From IMG/VR virus record IMGVR_UViG_3300047493_000005, positions 1 through 36,463 of that record: a DNA stretch of 36,463 nucleotides. One strand, 5' to 3'. This document shows positions 26,301 to 33,269 of the stretch, one piece after another (the first letter of the stretch is position 1; each line of letters starts with the position of its first letter). The position numbers and the translations under genes are program-made. Below the pieces are notes generated by a model. That model was given only the letters and a program-made list of their open reading frames with translations. It did not search any database and had not been told where the DNA came from. Origin of the DNA: a virus.

Positions 26301-28334
26301 AGCTGGATTATTAATATTAGTAGATAAAGCTGTTTGAGTAAAAACACCAATGCCTTGTTTCCATTTGTATGCCAAACCATCTGGTAAGTAAATAGTTTTA
26401 GTTAGTTTGCCAGTATTAGGATTAATCTCATGATCCTGAATATAATTACCTTGAGTTGCTTTTTCTCCAGCTAAAGAACCTAATTTATATTTAACTAAAG
26501 AAGCACTTCCTGTTTCTCCGATAATATATTTGTTTTCATCTAAAAACTCTAAAGTATTTGGAGCATTATTATTTACAACACTATCAAAATTAGATTTAAA
26601 TGGAGTTAATGAATCATAAATTAAACCATTAAAGTTTTCAGCTCCTGGAGAAAAGTTAATTTTACCTTGATCAAAATATTTAGTATTATCTTTACCATCT
26701 ACTTCAACAACAAACTTACCATCATTAGACCAATTACTATTGGCAGTATCAACTAATCCTGCAAAAACGTGAGTTCCTTCAATTTCATCAACGAATTGAG
26801 AACGCATTAATGCCCACAAATAATTAGGAAAATCTGGTCCAACAAACAAAGATTTTTCTGCTTGAATAGCAATATTACTGGCAGGATTAAATAAAATATC
26901 AGTAGCATTAGCAATAGAGTCATCAGTAGTATTTAAGTTTTGTAATATTCCAACTCCACTAAACATTTGATTTAAACCAGACATTACTTTATTATCATAT
27001 TGTGTTTTAGAATTAACATAAATATGAACTACATCCATGGGTTGAATAATTAATTTACCACTAAAGTTATTTCTTAATTTTCTTCTGGGATAATTAAGAG
27101 CTTGATTGGTGGTGCTAAAATCAGTCGCAGAATTATTTAATAAATCTAACTGAGTATAAATGGCTTGCACAATTGCTTGAAAAGTAAATAATTCATCTGT
27201 GCCAACTAAACTATAATCAGTAGTATTAATAACTATGTCAGCATCAATGCCAGCTTCTCCAGCAATTCCACCACCTCTTAAATAATCAGGGGGAACAATA
27301 ACCGCTCCGCCAGAATAGATAAAAGGTATTTCCAAAGCTATACTTTGAATAATTACCGTTAAAGGAGTATTGAAAATAGAACTAGGCTCTACATTGAACA
27401 CAATCGGTGAGGCTCCACGAGCACTCCTAATTTGATTAAGAATACCTTGTTGAGTGGCAATGGTATCGTTAGCAGAATCAAGTCCTTGTTGAATATTTTT
27501 ATTATTATAAAAAGTATTGCTGGCATCACTTAAAGCTACTTCAATATCATAATCTGTAATCAACATCGCTTCATATGGATCATAAATAGAAATATGAAAA
27601 CTTCCAGGACTCATTAAATCTACACAGGTAGTAGTATTTAAACTGGTAAAGTTGGTTATTTCTATTACACCACTTCCCGGTCCTAAAGTAGATTGAAATA
27701 AATCAGTAGGATCAGTTAGCCAAGTTGTATATTGAGCGGTTTGATTATACGCCATCAAAGTTCTTAATCTATCAACTGAACTAAAAAAGCTTGTTGCACT
27801 TTGAGTAGTAAAAGGATTGGTAGAACCAAATAAATTAAAAACACTTCCACCCGTAGCATTGCCATTATTAGCAATATCTGCTAAAGTAATAATCACCGGA
27901 ACTAATTGATTACTAATACTACCAGCAGCAGATGTGACCTGCTGTATTTTAGCTAATTGCTCTAATGCCGCTATTTGATTGCATTTATTTTGAAATAACA
28001 AACACATAGCTTTATAATAAAGCTTTTCTTCATCATCCATAAAGTCAGGTCTAAAATTGTCTGAAATAGAAGAAAACATCTTCTTTTTAACTAAGACTGT
28101 GGCATTAGGTTCTTGCCAAATGATTTCAGAGAGTTTAGGATTAGTAGTATATGGATCTAATCTTAAAAACCCATCTTCCACATATCTTCGTTCTACTGAA
28201 GAATCAAATTCAAAATCTCCTAAAACACTGGCTTGGTCTTGAGAATCAGCAGTTAATCCTACAGTGCTGGTAGTATTACTGGATAGAAACTGAGAATTGA
28301 TTGCCGTTGCAAGATCGCCTAAAAAGTCTGACAT
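23307..28334 (-). CDS. Baseplate hub protein, gp27/Mu gp44-type, enlarged (1675 aa)
   Basis: Hub signatures are scattered through a very long protein. Beta-barrel segments occur at about 430 (MDVVHIYVNSKTQYD) and 520 (HVFAGLVDTANSNW). A domain near 961 contains LEIFCDSQGHVRARPP. Residues about 1345-1430 show the typical hub C-terminal pattern YYQPGEVIYLETRN, then FYIRSVRHSFSEGN and LELTYGHAIGDYIPTF. Helical sections lie at 95-150 and 1020-1270. T4 gp27 has about 390 residues, so large insertions are present. The last 28 residues are an almost pure Ser/Thr/Met tract. Hubs form the ring that joins tube, spike and wedges. The gene lies between the adaptor gene and the spike gene, overlapping the latter by ATGA. 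The start has only a weak GAAAG ribosome binding site. Confidence 0.78.
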   Translation of the reverse strand: MSDFLGDLATAINSQFLSSNTTSTVGLTADSQDQASVLGDFEFDSSVERRYVEDGFLRLDPYTTNPKLSEIIWQEPNATVLVKKKMFSSISDNFRPDFMDDEEKLYYKAMCLLFQNKCNQIAALEQLAKIQQVTSAAGSISNQLVPVIITLADIANNGNATGGSVFNLFGSTNPFTTQSATSFFSSVDRLRTLMAYNQTAQYTTWLTDPTDLFQSTLGPGSGVIEITNFTSLNTTTCVDLMSPGSFHISIYDPYEAMLITDYDIEVALSDASNTFYNNKNIQQGLDSANDTIATQQGILNQIRSARGASPIVFNVEPSSIFNTPLTVIIQSIALEIPFIYSGGAVIVPPDYLRGGGIAGEAGIDADIVINTTDYSLVGTDELFTFQAIVQAIYTQLDLLNNSATDFSTTNQALNYPRRKLRNNFSGKLIIQPMDVVHIYVNSKTQYDNKVMSGLNQMFSGVGILQNLNTTDDSIANATDILFNPASNIAIQAEKSLFVGPDFPNYLWALMRSQFVDEIEGTHVFAGLVDTANSNWSNDGKFVVEVDGKDNTKYFDQGKINFSPGAENFNGLIYDSLTPFKSNFDSVVNNNAPNTLEFLDENKYIIGETGSASLVKYKLGSLAGEKATQGNYIQDHEINPNTGKLTKTIYLPDGLAYKWKQGIGVFTQTALSTNINNPALVGNFNIYKYPFAGLDVMNVVSLLVTGVPYNYATFFQATGNINGFQGDPQSGGSSSLSYLDSLRNDLSKSNALWGNFIPFKSLVLNQAAISQAMQAQFTVNVANSDLDSKLQKFATLQSALTGLGAANALVNSLANSSDPAINSQFVKLQGQVSSLTTSINSSISNITTSTKTLFTQITNNSNKNNTLINGQTDPINNEAADIIRKQINYMTRRMSYDVRANTDKNLFIVDDYYDNDYDIAAFNQVLSGADGVKLYANDYNNVRDQLKNVADLLNLEIFCDSQGHVRARPPQYNKMPSSIFYKMLYLKQTIGIQLFPAFLNQLFTDQITSLRKQIEVVEDEIRLSCALLNQYPSLDATGDSTAASFINNSSISAGQAGVFNFVSDSTDTISDNNTLIQQANQDALSSSINQGLNNYAAIVAGGTSTKQAFSNTAQYFILFQALQAQLAAINNGTNVGSNSSSIFQSSIVQSLITRINTKSGSAISSMDYLTQANPNQPIEVNTGQTIDLFKVSQDLSNYISQWQQAVKTFYLTIKNAAEIKSLYDDGSTNNSVQTPGIFNNSNIPEVYAHMIEDEEYDDYGPGSGSRYVIKNSQIISLSIAENAPDYTTVEVQGTLSPLFDEKNGGGGPAGFNITGGSANGIVSATAIDYDSWRNYGFKGTSPIQVPFFTDPDTQCGPYAAMVLTRNRSNILRGSCTVVGNEYYQPGEVIYLETRNLLFYIRSVRHSFSEGNSFNTQLELTYGHAIGDYIPTFLDSIGKVIVKNGDFSGNSQHVIIQRQDSSSQQQSLGVIQLNGTTVSLATGTEDTQPNNNYASVNQTVLNNILYSTANMINSNNTPGNNAIASIQLRLYYDNTQGSVNSDLFQAANNVSSALTGGSQGPLGLSYTNTPTTNPSLPESAVNIVLINLDNDMDARSPSQKAMDAARNQANNVSTNNGNSVLNNSPQNNVLRITLFSYIIDCWIVFSATPDATMTSSTSTMTSTTSGSMTSTTTMDNS
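23332..23386 (-). repeat. Short degenerate tandem repeat at the 3' end of the hub gene
   Basis: Three copies of GAAGTCATAG (plus-strand reading) at 23332, 23356 and 23377 are spaced 24 and 21 bases apart, multiples of three. They encode the repeating Met-Thr-Ser/Thr pattern of the hub C-terminus. The spacing suggests in-frame slippage or expansion. Confidence 0.6.
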
Positions 28335-28343
28335 TAATATCTT

Positions 28344-29171
28344 TCATAATAAACTAACTAATAAATCACTTAAACTGCCAGAAGGTGGTTGAGCTACAGT
28401 AGCATCTCCACTAAATGATCCTGGAGTATCGTAAGAAGATGCTCCTGAAACTGGAGAATTATGCCAGGGAAAGTAATTAGTTCTATAACCACTTCTTTGC
28501 GTCACCACAAACTCCATACTATAATCTAATAGAAAATTATCTGCTTTTTCCGTTATCGACATACCATTAAAATATCCTTGATATGACCAACCATTATAAT
28601 ACATCTGAACTGAAAATGCCAAAGAAGCTAATGTTGGTATATTTCTAACTGACAACATATTATTTGGAGAATCTAATCCTAAAATACCACCTAATAATCC
28701 ACCAGCTGAAGGAGGGCTTCCAACTACTTGAGATAATGCTCCACCAATACCTTGACTTAATCCATTAGATAAATCAGCAGAAGCATTATTAGCTGCCAAA
28801 GTAATTCCTACTGTATCAAATGCATATTGTTCTGCTCTATAGATTTCATAGAGCATATTAATGCCTTCAATACCTGAACTTCCAGTAGTTCCATCAATAT
28901 TAAGAGTGCTTAAGTTCTCTCCCCAATATTGTAAAGTAAATCCACCTTTAGTTCTTTCTTTATTAATTTGTTTAGAATGATTATATTTAATATTTTGTGG
29001 ATTAATAAACATTTCCACAGTTCCATATTGAGGAACAAACCAAGTAATGATATTGCGAGTAATAACAGAATCTACTCCAGGGGTTATTTGAGTAAATGGC
29101 AACCCATTAGGAGGTGGAGCAGTTGCTCCCAACAAATCACCTACTGTATTAATTACATCGTCTAAAGACAT
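28344..29171 (-). CDS. Tail tube/hub adaptor (LysM-less gp53-like position), 275 aa
   Basis: The ATG at 29171 (MSLDDVINTVGDLLG) is chosen over an upstream TTG at 29297, because the longer version would overlap the tape measure end by over 100 bases and an AGG lies just before this ATG. The protein has a strand-rich segment with FINPQNIKYNHSKQINKER (56-73), GGFTLQYWGENLSTLNIDG (77-94) and a helix GINMLYEIYRAEQ (103-115). A second beta part has FSVQMYYNGWSYQGYFNGM. A pattern of 'NPQ...K.RTKGG...YWG...L...G.TG' recurs in tape-measure-adjacent baseplate proteins that cap the tube and contact the hub. The Gly/Ser-rich C-terminus has no domain. Role is inferred from position and pattern. Confidence 0.55.
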   Translation of the reverse strand: MSLDDVINTVGDLLGATAPPPNGLPFTQITPGVDSVITRNIITWFVPQYGTVEMFINPQNIKYNHSKQINKERTKGGFTLQYWGENLSTLNIDGTTGSSGIEGINMLYEIYRAEQYAFDTVGITLAANNASADLSNGLSQGIGGALSQVVGSPPSAGGLLGGILGLDSPNNMLSVRNIPTLASLAFSVQMYYNGWSYQGYFNGMSITEKADNFLLDYSMEFVVTQRSGYRTNYFPWHNSPVSGASSYDTPGSFSGDATVAQPPSGSLSDLLVSLL

Positions 29172-29184
29172 TTTTACCTGTGAA

Positions 29185-31425
29185 TCAAGATTGTTTAGTA
29201 GATGCCGGATTATTAATTGAGGCGTGCTCATTGGTATGAATATTAGTTCCACAATGAGGACATTTTCCTGTAAAATTAACAGTAATAGAACTTCCAACTA
29301 AAGTCACGGGCACTGGACTATTGTCTTTCACCGTTCCGCTAACTGGATTGGTAGCAGCTGTTTTAACTTTCTTTTCTTCTTTAGGATTAGCAGCTTGTTC
29401 TGCTGTTTTAGCTAATTGAGTTCCAGCTGATGTGCCGTGTTTAAAGAAATTTGCACCAAAATCTGGTACATGTTTAGTTTGTGGAGTTGGTAATGAACTT
29501 ATAGCATTTTCTTTTATTGGAATCTCTAAGCTTTTCATTTTATTCATAATATGATCTGCTGCTTTTATTTCTTTAGAATCAGTAGATGTATCTTTTACTT
29601 TATTAAGTTCTGTATAAAAATCATTTTTCTTTTGTTCAATATCTTTTTTATTTCCCCCTTTAAATGATTCTTTAAAAGCATTAAAACTATCTATTCCACT
29701 TGTGGGTAAATTAAGAGCGGTGGTTTTAATATCTCCAAACAAATCGCTATGCCCTGGTGAAGTTCCAGTTTGTTTGTTAGCATATTGTTTAAGTTTATCT
29801 TGATTTTCTGTAGCAACTCCAGCTCCAGTCCCATCGATTCCACCAGTCTTTCCAGTTCTGGCAGCAACTGCTCCTTGTAAAGTAGAAAGATTAGCATTGC
29901 CTCCCTGAAGCATTACTGATTCTGCTTCAATATTCATTTGACTTACTTGAGTGGTAGATGCTTGTTCTACTGCTTGACCTGCTTTTGCTTTTTTATCAAT
30001 TTCTGCAGTATCTGATCTAAGTATAGATGAATCAAGCTTTCCTGAAGCCATTGCATCAGACATACGCTGTGCTTGCTGTCTATCTTGCACACCAGTTAAA
30101 CTTTGTATTAACATAGTTTGTTTAGTAAATTGAGAAAATGCAGCCTCACTTCCTTCGGCTTGTTTTTCTGTGACCATTTTTCCACCAGATAATTTACGAA
30201 TAGTATCATCTAATTTTTTCATCGCTTCTTCGGGGTGTTCTTTCATCAAACGTTCATATTGAAGAGCGCCTCTTCCCCCACCTGGCCCACCTGTTTGTTG
30301 AGAAATTAATGATTCCTGACCAATACTCATTTTAGACATATTAGCTTGTAAAGCTTTAGTCATCTCAATAGCATTAGCAATTGGCACTCCTATTTTCTTT
30401 AGCCTATCTTCATACATAGTCATACCATCAGCTAATCCCTTAGTCATATCATTAACATCAACTCCACCATCAACGAAAAACTTAAATGCATCTGCTGAAC
30501 TATTAACTGCATTTCTAACATCTTCCATTTTAGCATGCAAAATATCTGCCGCTTCACTCATTCTACTGGTGTATTTTACAGCATTAGGAAAAGTCATACC
30601 ATATTCATTCATTGCCCGTGACATATCATCTTGTATTTTAACCATATCTCTACCAGAGCCGTGCATATATTGAATAGCTGCAGTTAGTGCGGTTGTTTCT
30701 TGACCAGCTACATTCATACTTTCACCAAAATTATCAAAACCTCCAGGTAATTCCTTTAGAACGTCTTGATAAGATTGCATTTCTTTAGCAGTAGAATTAG
30801 TAGCTCCCATTGAAGCATTCATAATTTCTATTGCTCTTTGAGATACATCATTAAAATGCTCAAAACCTTGTCCAGTTTTATCTAACAAATCTGCCATATT
30901 ACCTTGAGCAGCAGCATTCTGTAATAATGCATTTTGAAAATATAAAGAATTATCCGCTCCTGTAACAAATGATTGTGCAGTGCCAAATACTCCTTTTTTT
31001 AATTCACCAACTGCAGTTGCTATTCTAACAGAAGAAGCACCTGCTTTTTCCATACTGGAACTAAAAAGATCAATAGCAACTTTAGCTGCAGTAGAACCGG
31101 CTGGAGAACTTTTAATAGTATTTAATAATGTTTTATATTGATCAGTAAAAGAATTAACTCTGGTATTGTCAATATTATTAAAACCCCTAAATGCCTCTGT
31201 TGATTTAATTAATGCAGCACTCATTAATCCAAATTGAGCTGTTCCTACGCTTGCGCTATTTCCAAGATCGGCTAATTTATCACCAAAACCACTTATAGCT
31301 GCATGAGCCAAATCAAAAGTAGTTCCAACTTTAGCTACAGTATCACTATAGCTTTCTACTTTTGCTTGAGATTCTTCTATATTGCTTACATCAAGAATAT
31401 TGCCGTTGTCAGTTGGATCAGCCAT
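29185..31425 (-). CDS. Tail tape measure protein (746 aa)
   Basis: It lies directly after the frameshifted chaperone gene, as tape measure genes do, overlapping its end by 8 bases. An AAGGT ribosome binding site precedes the ATG. The sequence is Ala/Ser/Met-rich and almost entirely helical to about residue 500 (AHAAISGFGDKLADLG, VRIATAVGELKKGVFGT, MVKIQDDMSRAMNEYG), then Lys-rich and less ordered. By the usual rule of about 0.15 nm per residue the tail would be near 110 nm. No stretch is hydrophobic enough for a membrane span. The last 25 residues carry C722-x2-C725-x4-H730-x3-H734 (CPHCGTNIHTNEH), which looks like a metal-binding knuckle. No lysozyme or peptidase domain is visible. Confidence 0.85.
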   Translation of the reverse strand: MADPTDNGNILDVSNIEESQAKVESYSDTVAKVGTTFDLAHAAISGFGDKLADLGNSASVGTAQFGLMSAALIKSTEAFRGFNNIDNTRVNSFTDQYKTLLNTIKSSPAGSTAAKVAIDLFSSSMEKAGASSVRIATAVGELKKGVFGTAQSFVTGADNSLYFQNALLQNAAAQGNMADLLDKTGQGFEHFNDVSQRAIEIMNASMGATNSTAKEMQSYQDVLKELPGGFDNFGESMNVAGQETTALTAAIQYMHGSGRDMVKIQDDMSRAMNEYGMTFPNAVKYTSRMSEAADILHAKMEDVRNAVNSSADAFKFFVDGGVDVNDMTKGLADGMTMYEDRLKKIGVPIANAIEMTKALQANMSKMSIGQESLISQQTGGPGGGRGALQYERLMKEHPEEAMKKLDDTIRKLSGGKMVTEKQAEGSEAAFSQFTKQTMLIQSLTGVQDRQQAQRMSDAMASGKLDSSILRSDTAEIDKKAKAGQAVEQASTTQVSQMNIEAESVMLQGGNANLSTLQGAVAARTGKTGGIDGTGAGVATENQDKLKQYANKQTGTSPGHSDLFGDIKTTALNLPTSGIDSFNAFKESFKGGNKKDIEQKKNDFYTELNKVKDTSTDSKEIKAADHIMNKMKSLEIPIKENAISSLPTPQTKHVPDFGANFFKHGTSAGTQLAKTAEQAANPKEEKKVKTAATNPVSGTVKDNSPVPVTLVGSSITVNFTGKCPHCGTNIHTNEHASINNPASTKQS

Positions 31426-31771
31426 TATTTACCTTATTTTCAATAATCTTTCTCTTTCTTTTCTTAACTTGCTGTAAAGCTTGAGTGCTAAAATCTTTAA
31501 CCAATTTAGAAGTTGCTTCAAAATCTTCGTCAGAAGATTCGTGAACATTATCTCCCATCATCTTTTTGACAGCCTCGGGATTGCTAAATGATCCCAAAAG
31601 ATATGCGTGGTTTCTAGCAATATCAGCATTATCTCGCTGATCACCTAACCATTGATGATACATCCATATTTTTTGAACCGAGTCCATCTCTGTAATAAAA
31701 GGATCATCTGGTAATTTATTATATGTTTTACATAAAAACCAAGTAAACCGATGCTCTGGTTCATTTATTAT
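31418..31771 (-). CDS. Tail assembly chaperone, -1 frame extension (T-like part)
   Basis: This reading frame is entered by a -1 shift at the end of the 213-aa chaperone gene. From the slippery site it is open for 117 codons (IINEPEHRFTWFLCKTYN, KLPDDPFITEMDSVQKIW and so on) to the TGA at 31418. Together with the 213 upstream residues this gives a protein of about 330 aa. An internal ATG at 31687 would start an 89-aa product, but it has no credible ribosome binding site, and about 80 bases would then be unused. The region is helical and ends in a basic tail (KKRKRKIIENK). In lambda and many other phages the T-like part binds the tube protein while the G-like part binds the tape measure. Confidence 0.75.
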   Translation of the reverse strand: MINEPEHRFTWFLCKTYNKLPDDPFITEMDSVQKIWMYHQWLGDQRDNADIARNHAYLLGSFSNPEAVKKMMGDNVHESSDEDFEATSKLVKDFSTQALQQVKKRKRKIIENKVNNG

Positions 31772-32409
31772 TTTTTTAAATCTTCCAGAACCTCCTTAGC
31801 TTCTTCCTCTGTCTTTAGAGTATATTTTTCATTTACTTCATTAACTAATAGTGTATATTCATTATATATTCTTAATAATAAAGAATGATCTAATTCTTCA
31901 ATGAAATCTAATTTAGTTTTAATATCATTAGAACTAAGAAAATCATTAATATCTGTTCCAGCCACCACTATTAAAGATCGAGCTAATAACTGTTTTCTGG
32001 TTTCAAATACCAATTGCACCGTTCCATCAAACTCCGCCGCTCCTACAATAGCTTCTCTTAACTCTTTAGAAGTTAAAGATTGTAATTTATATTTATACCC
32101 ACCAATATCAAACTCACGAGAGATACGAGACATTCCAACTAAAATTTCTACTCGACGTCTGGCTCCCTCAGATAATCTATCTCGTCCTTCTCGTTTTAAT
32201 TTCTTTTGTTCCTGTATTTCTCTTTCTAATTCACCGGATTGATATGGAGCTGGAGCAGGACTCATTCTATTATTAAAATCTTGCATATCTCTTTGATCAA
32301 ATACAGGTGCTTCTAAGTTTCTTTGAGAACCAGTTTCATCAGGAATCTTATATTCTCGATTGTTATTTTGAATATTTCTTTTACCAATTGGACTATTAAA
32401 CTCTGCCAT
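31768..32409 (-). CDS. Tail assembly chaperone, zero-frame product (G-like, 213 aa)
   Basis: It lies between tube and tape measure, where tail assembly chaperones are found. The N-terminal 70 residues are Asn/Gln-rich and likely disordered. A charged helix follows (LEREIQEQKKLKREGRDR, about 60-77), then the core: RRRVEILVGMSRISREFDI, then YKLQSLTSKELREAIVGAA, ending in helices with LDFIEELDHSLLLRIYNEY. The protein ends at LKK followed by two TAA stops, immediately after a poly-A slippery site. Such chaperones coat the tape measure during tail assembly and are absent from the virion. A strong AAGGAG lies 7 bases upstream of the ATG, behind the terminator that follows the tube gene. The family assignment rests on context, size and the frameshift arrangement rather than on recognised sequence similarity. 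Confidence 0.75.
   Translation of the reverse strand: MAEFNSPIGKRNIQNNNREYKIPDETGSQRNLEAPVFDQRDMQDFNNRMSPAPAPYQSGELEREIQEQKKLKREGRDRLSEGARRRVEILVGMSRISREFDIGGYKYKLQSLTSKELREAIVGAAEFDGTVQLVFETRKQLLARSLIVVAGTDINDFLSSNDIKTKLDFIEELDHSLLLRIYNEYTLLVNEVNEKYTLKTEEEAKEVLEDLKK
31771..31797 (-). promoter_or_regulatory. Programmed -1 ribosomal frameshift site with upstream Shine-Dalgarno stimulator
   Basis: In the zero frame the codons are GAT TTA AAA AAA TAA TAA. They contain T_TTA_AAA (31780-31774) and A_AAA_AAA (31777-31771), both fitting the X_XXY_YYZ slippery heptamer. AAGGAGG (31797-31791), a perfect anti-16S match, lies 10 to 13 bases upstream. That is the arrangement known to stimulate -1 shifting in E. 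coli dnaX. Downstream only a weak stem (AACC/GGTT) is visible. Confidence 0.78.
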
Positions 32410-32439
32410 TTGCTTTCTCCTTCATTTATTATATATCAA

Positions 32440-32475
32440 CTAAAAAAGACGTTTGATCATAAATCAAACGTCTTC
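32440..32475 (-). terminator. Intrinsic terminator after the tail tube gene
   Basis: A perfect 12-bp inverted repeat (AAGACGTTTGAT, 32446-32457, with ATCAAACGTCTT, 32463-32474) surrounds a 5-base loop. On the minus strand it is followed by a run of six T. It starts 27 bases after the tube stop codon and 31 bases before the chaperone ATG. It would limit read-through from the abundant sheath/tube transcript into the later tail genes. Confidence 0.88.
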
Positions 32476-32500
32476 TTAATTTTATTCTAAGGTTAAAATA

Positions 32501-33181
32501 TTAGAAAATTCCAGTTGTATTTGGAGGACCATATAAAGGAGTTCCTAAATCAATCAAACCCGCACTATCAAGAGAGCCCCTACGACCATTGGCACCAGAA
32601 TCCGTTTGACGTTCAATCCAATTATTATTACCAATTCCAAAAGGCTTAAGATTAAGCTGCCCACCTACCGCTGCCGGACCATTATTAACAAGTGAGTAAA
32701 TTGTTTCCGCTTCCCAATTCATAGTATCAGTAATAACCCAATTATCAGCATTATAAGTATAACTAATTTCTTTAATCCATACATTTTTAATAATGGTAGA
32801 TACTTGATTACTAGTACTAAATTTTTGAAAATCAGAAATAATTAAATCAAATGGATAAATTTGCGCAGAAACATGCATAAAACTACGATTAAAAGCTTCT
32901 GCAATTCTCAAATTATCAAATCTAACTCTTTGACACGAGCCACTAATATCAGTTGATTTCAGAGGAACCGAATCAATATGACCATCAGTTCCAACTTCAT
33001 CAATCATTTTTATATTTCTTGTTTCTGTAATTTGCATTGATTGAATAGCACCAACTGGAGTAGAATGTCCGGTTGAAGGATTTCTAACTGCAATTAAAAT
33101 ATTAGTAGAGATTGCCGTACTGGTACTATTAACGCCAGAAGGTAGTGAAATTGTAGAATTGGTTTGGGGATATGTCGCCAT
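32501..33181 (-). CDS. Tail tube protein (226 aa)
   Basis: A 226-residue beta-type protein directly after the sheath gene and before a terminator and the chaperone, the standard place of the major tail tube gene. Features fit a gp19-like tube fold: strands around AVRNPSTGHSTPVGAIQSMQ, the loop TRNIKMIDEVGTDGHIDSVP, a helix LRIAEAFNRSFMHV, and strands IYPFDLIISDF and WVITDTMNWEAETIYSLV. It forms stacked hexameric rings inside the sheath through which DNA passes. An AAGGAA ribosome binding site lies 10 bases before the ATG, and an 88-base gap with no clear promoter separates it from the sheath gene. The terminator just downstream suits a highly expressed structural gene. Confidence 0.78.
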   Translation of the reverse strand: MATYPQTNSTISLPSGVNSTSTAISTNILIAVRNPSTGHSTPVGAIQSMQITETRNIKMIDEVGTDGHIDSVPLKSTDISGSCQRVRFDNLRIAEAFNRSFMHVSAQIYPFDLIISDFQKFSTSNQVSTIIKNVWIKEISYTYNADNWVITDTMNWEAETIYSLVNNGPAAVGGQLNLKPFGIGNNNWIERQTDSGANGRRGSLDSAGLIDLGTPLYGPPNTTGIF

Positions 33182-33269
33182 GTTATATTGTTCCTTATAT
33201 GTTATATGTTAATATGGCGAGTTAATATAACTCTATCCAAAACATTTTCTTGATTAAAAAGTATTAGAT

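Noticed and set aside
29172-29297. A longer N-terminus for the adaptor protein starting with TTG at 29297
   Set aside because: It would overlap the tape measure gene by more than 100 bases. The ATG at 29171 has an AGG-type ribosome binding site and gives a normal gene joint.
31688-31766. A small zero-frame ORF starting at the ATG just after the chaperone stops
   Set aside because: It is only 37 codons long, lacks a product-like sequence, and is better explained as the region crossed in the -1 frame.
31901-32242. A 113-codon open frame on the plus strand
   Set aside because: It lies entirely antisense to the tail chaperone gene and has no recognisable product.
33219-33233. Short palindrome GAGTTA-ATA-TAACTC upstream of the tail tube gene
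   Set aside because: A six-bp stem with a three-base loop and no T run can arise easily in this composition. It might be a protein site but nothing supports that.
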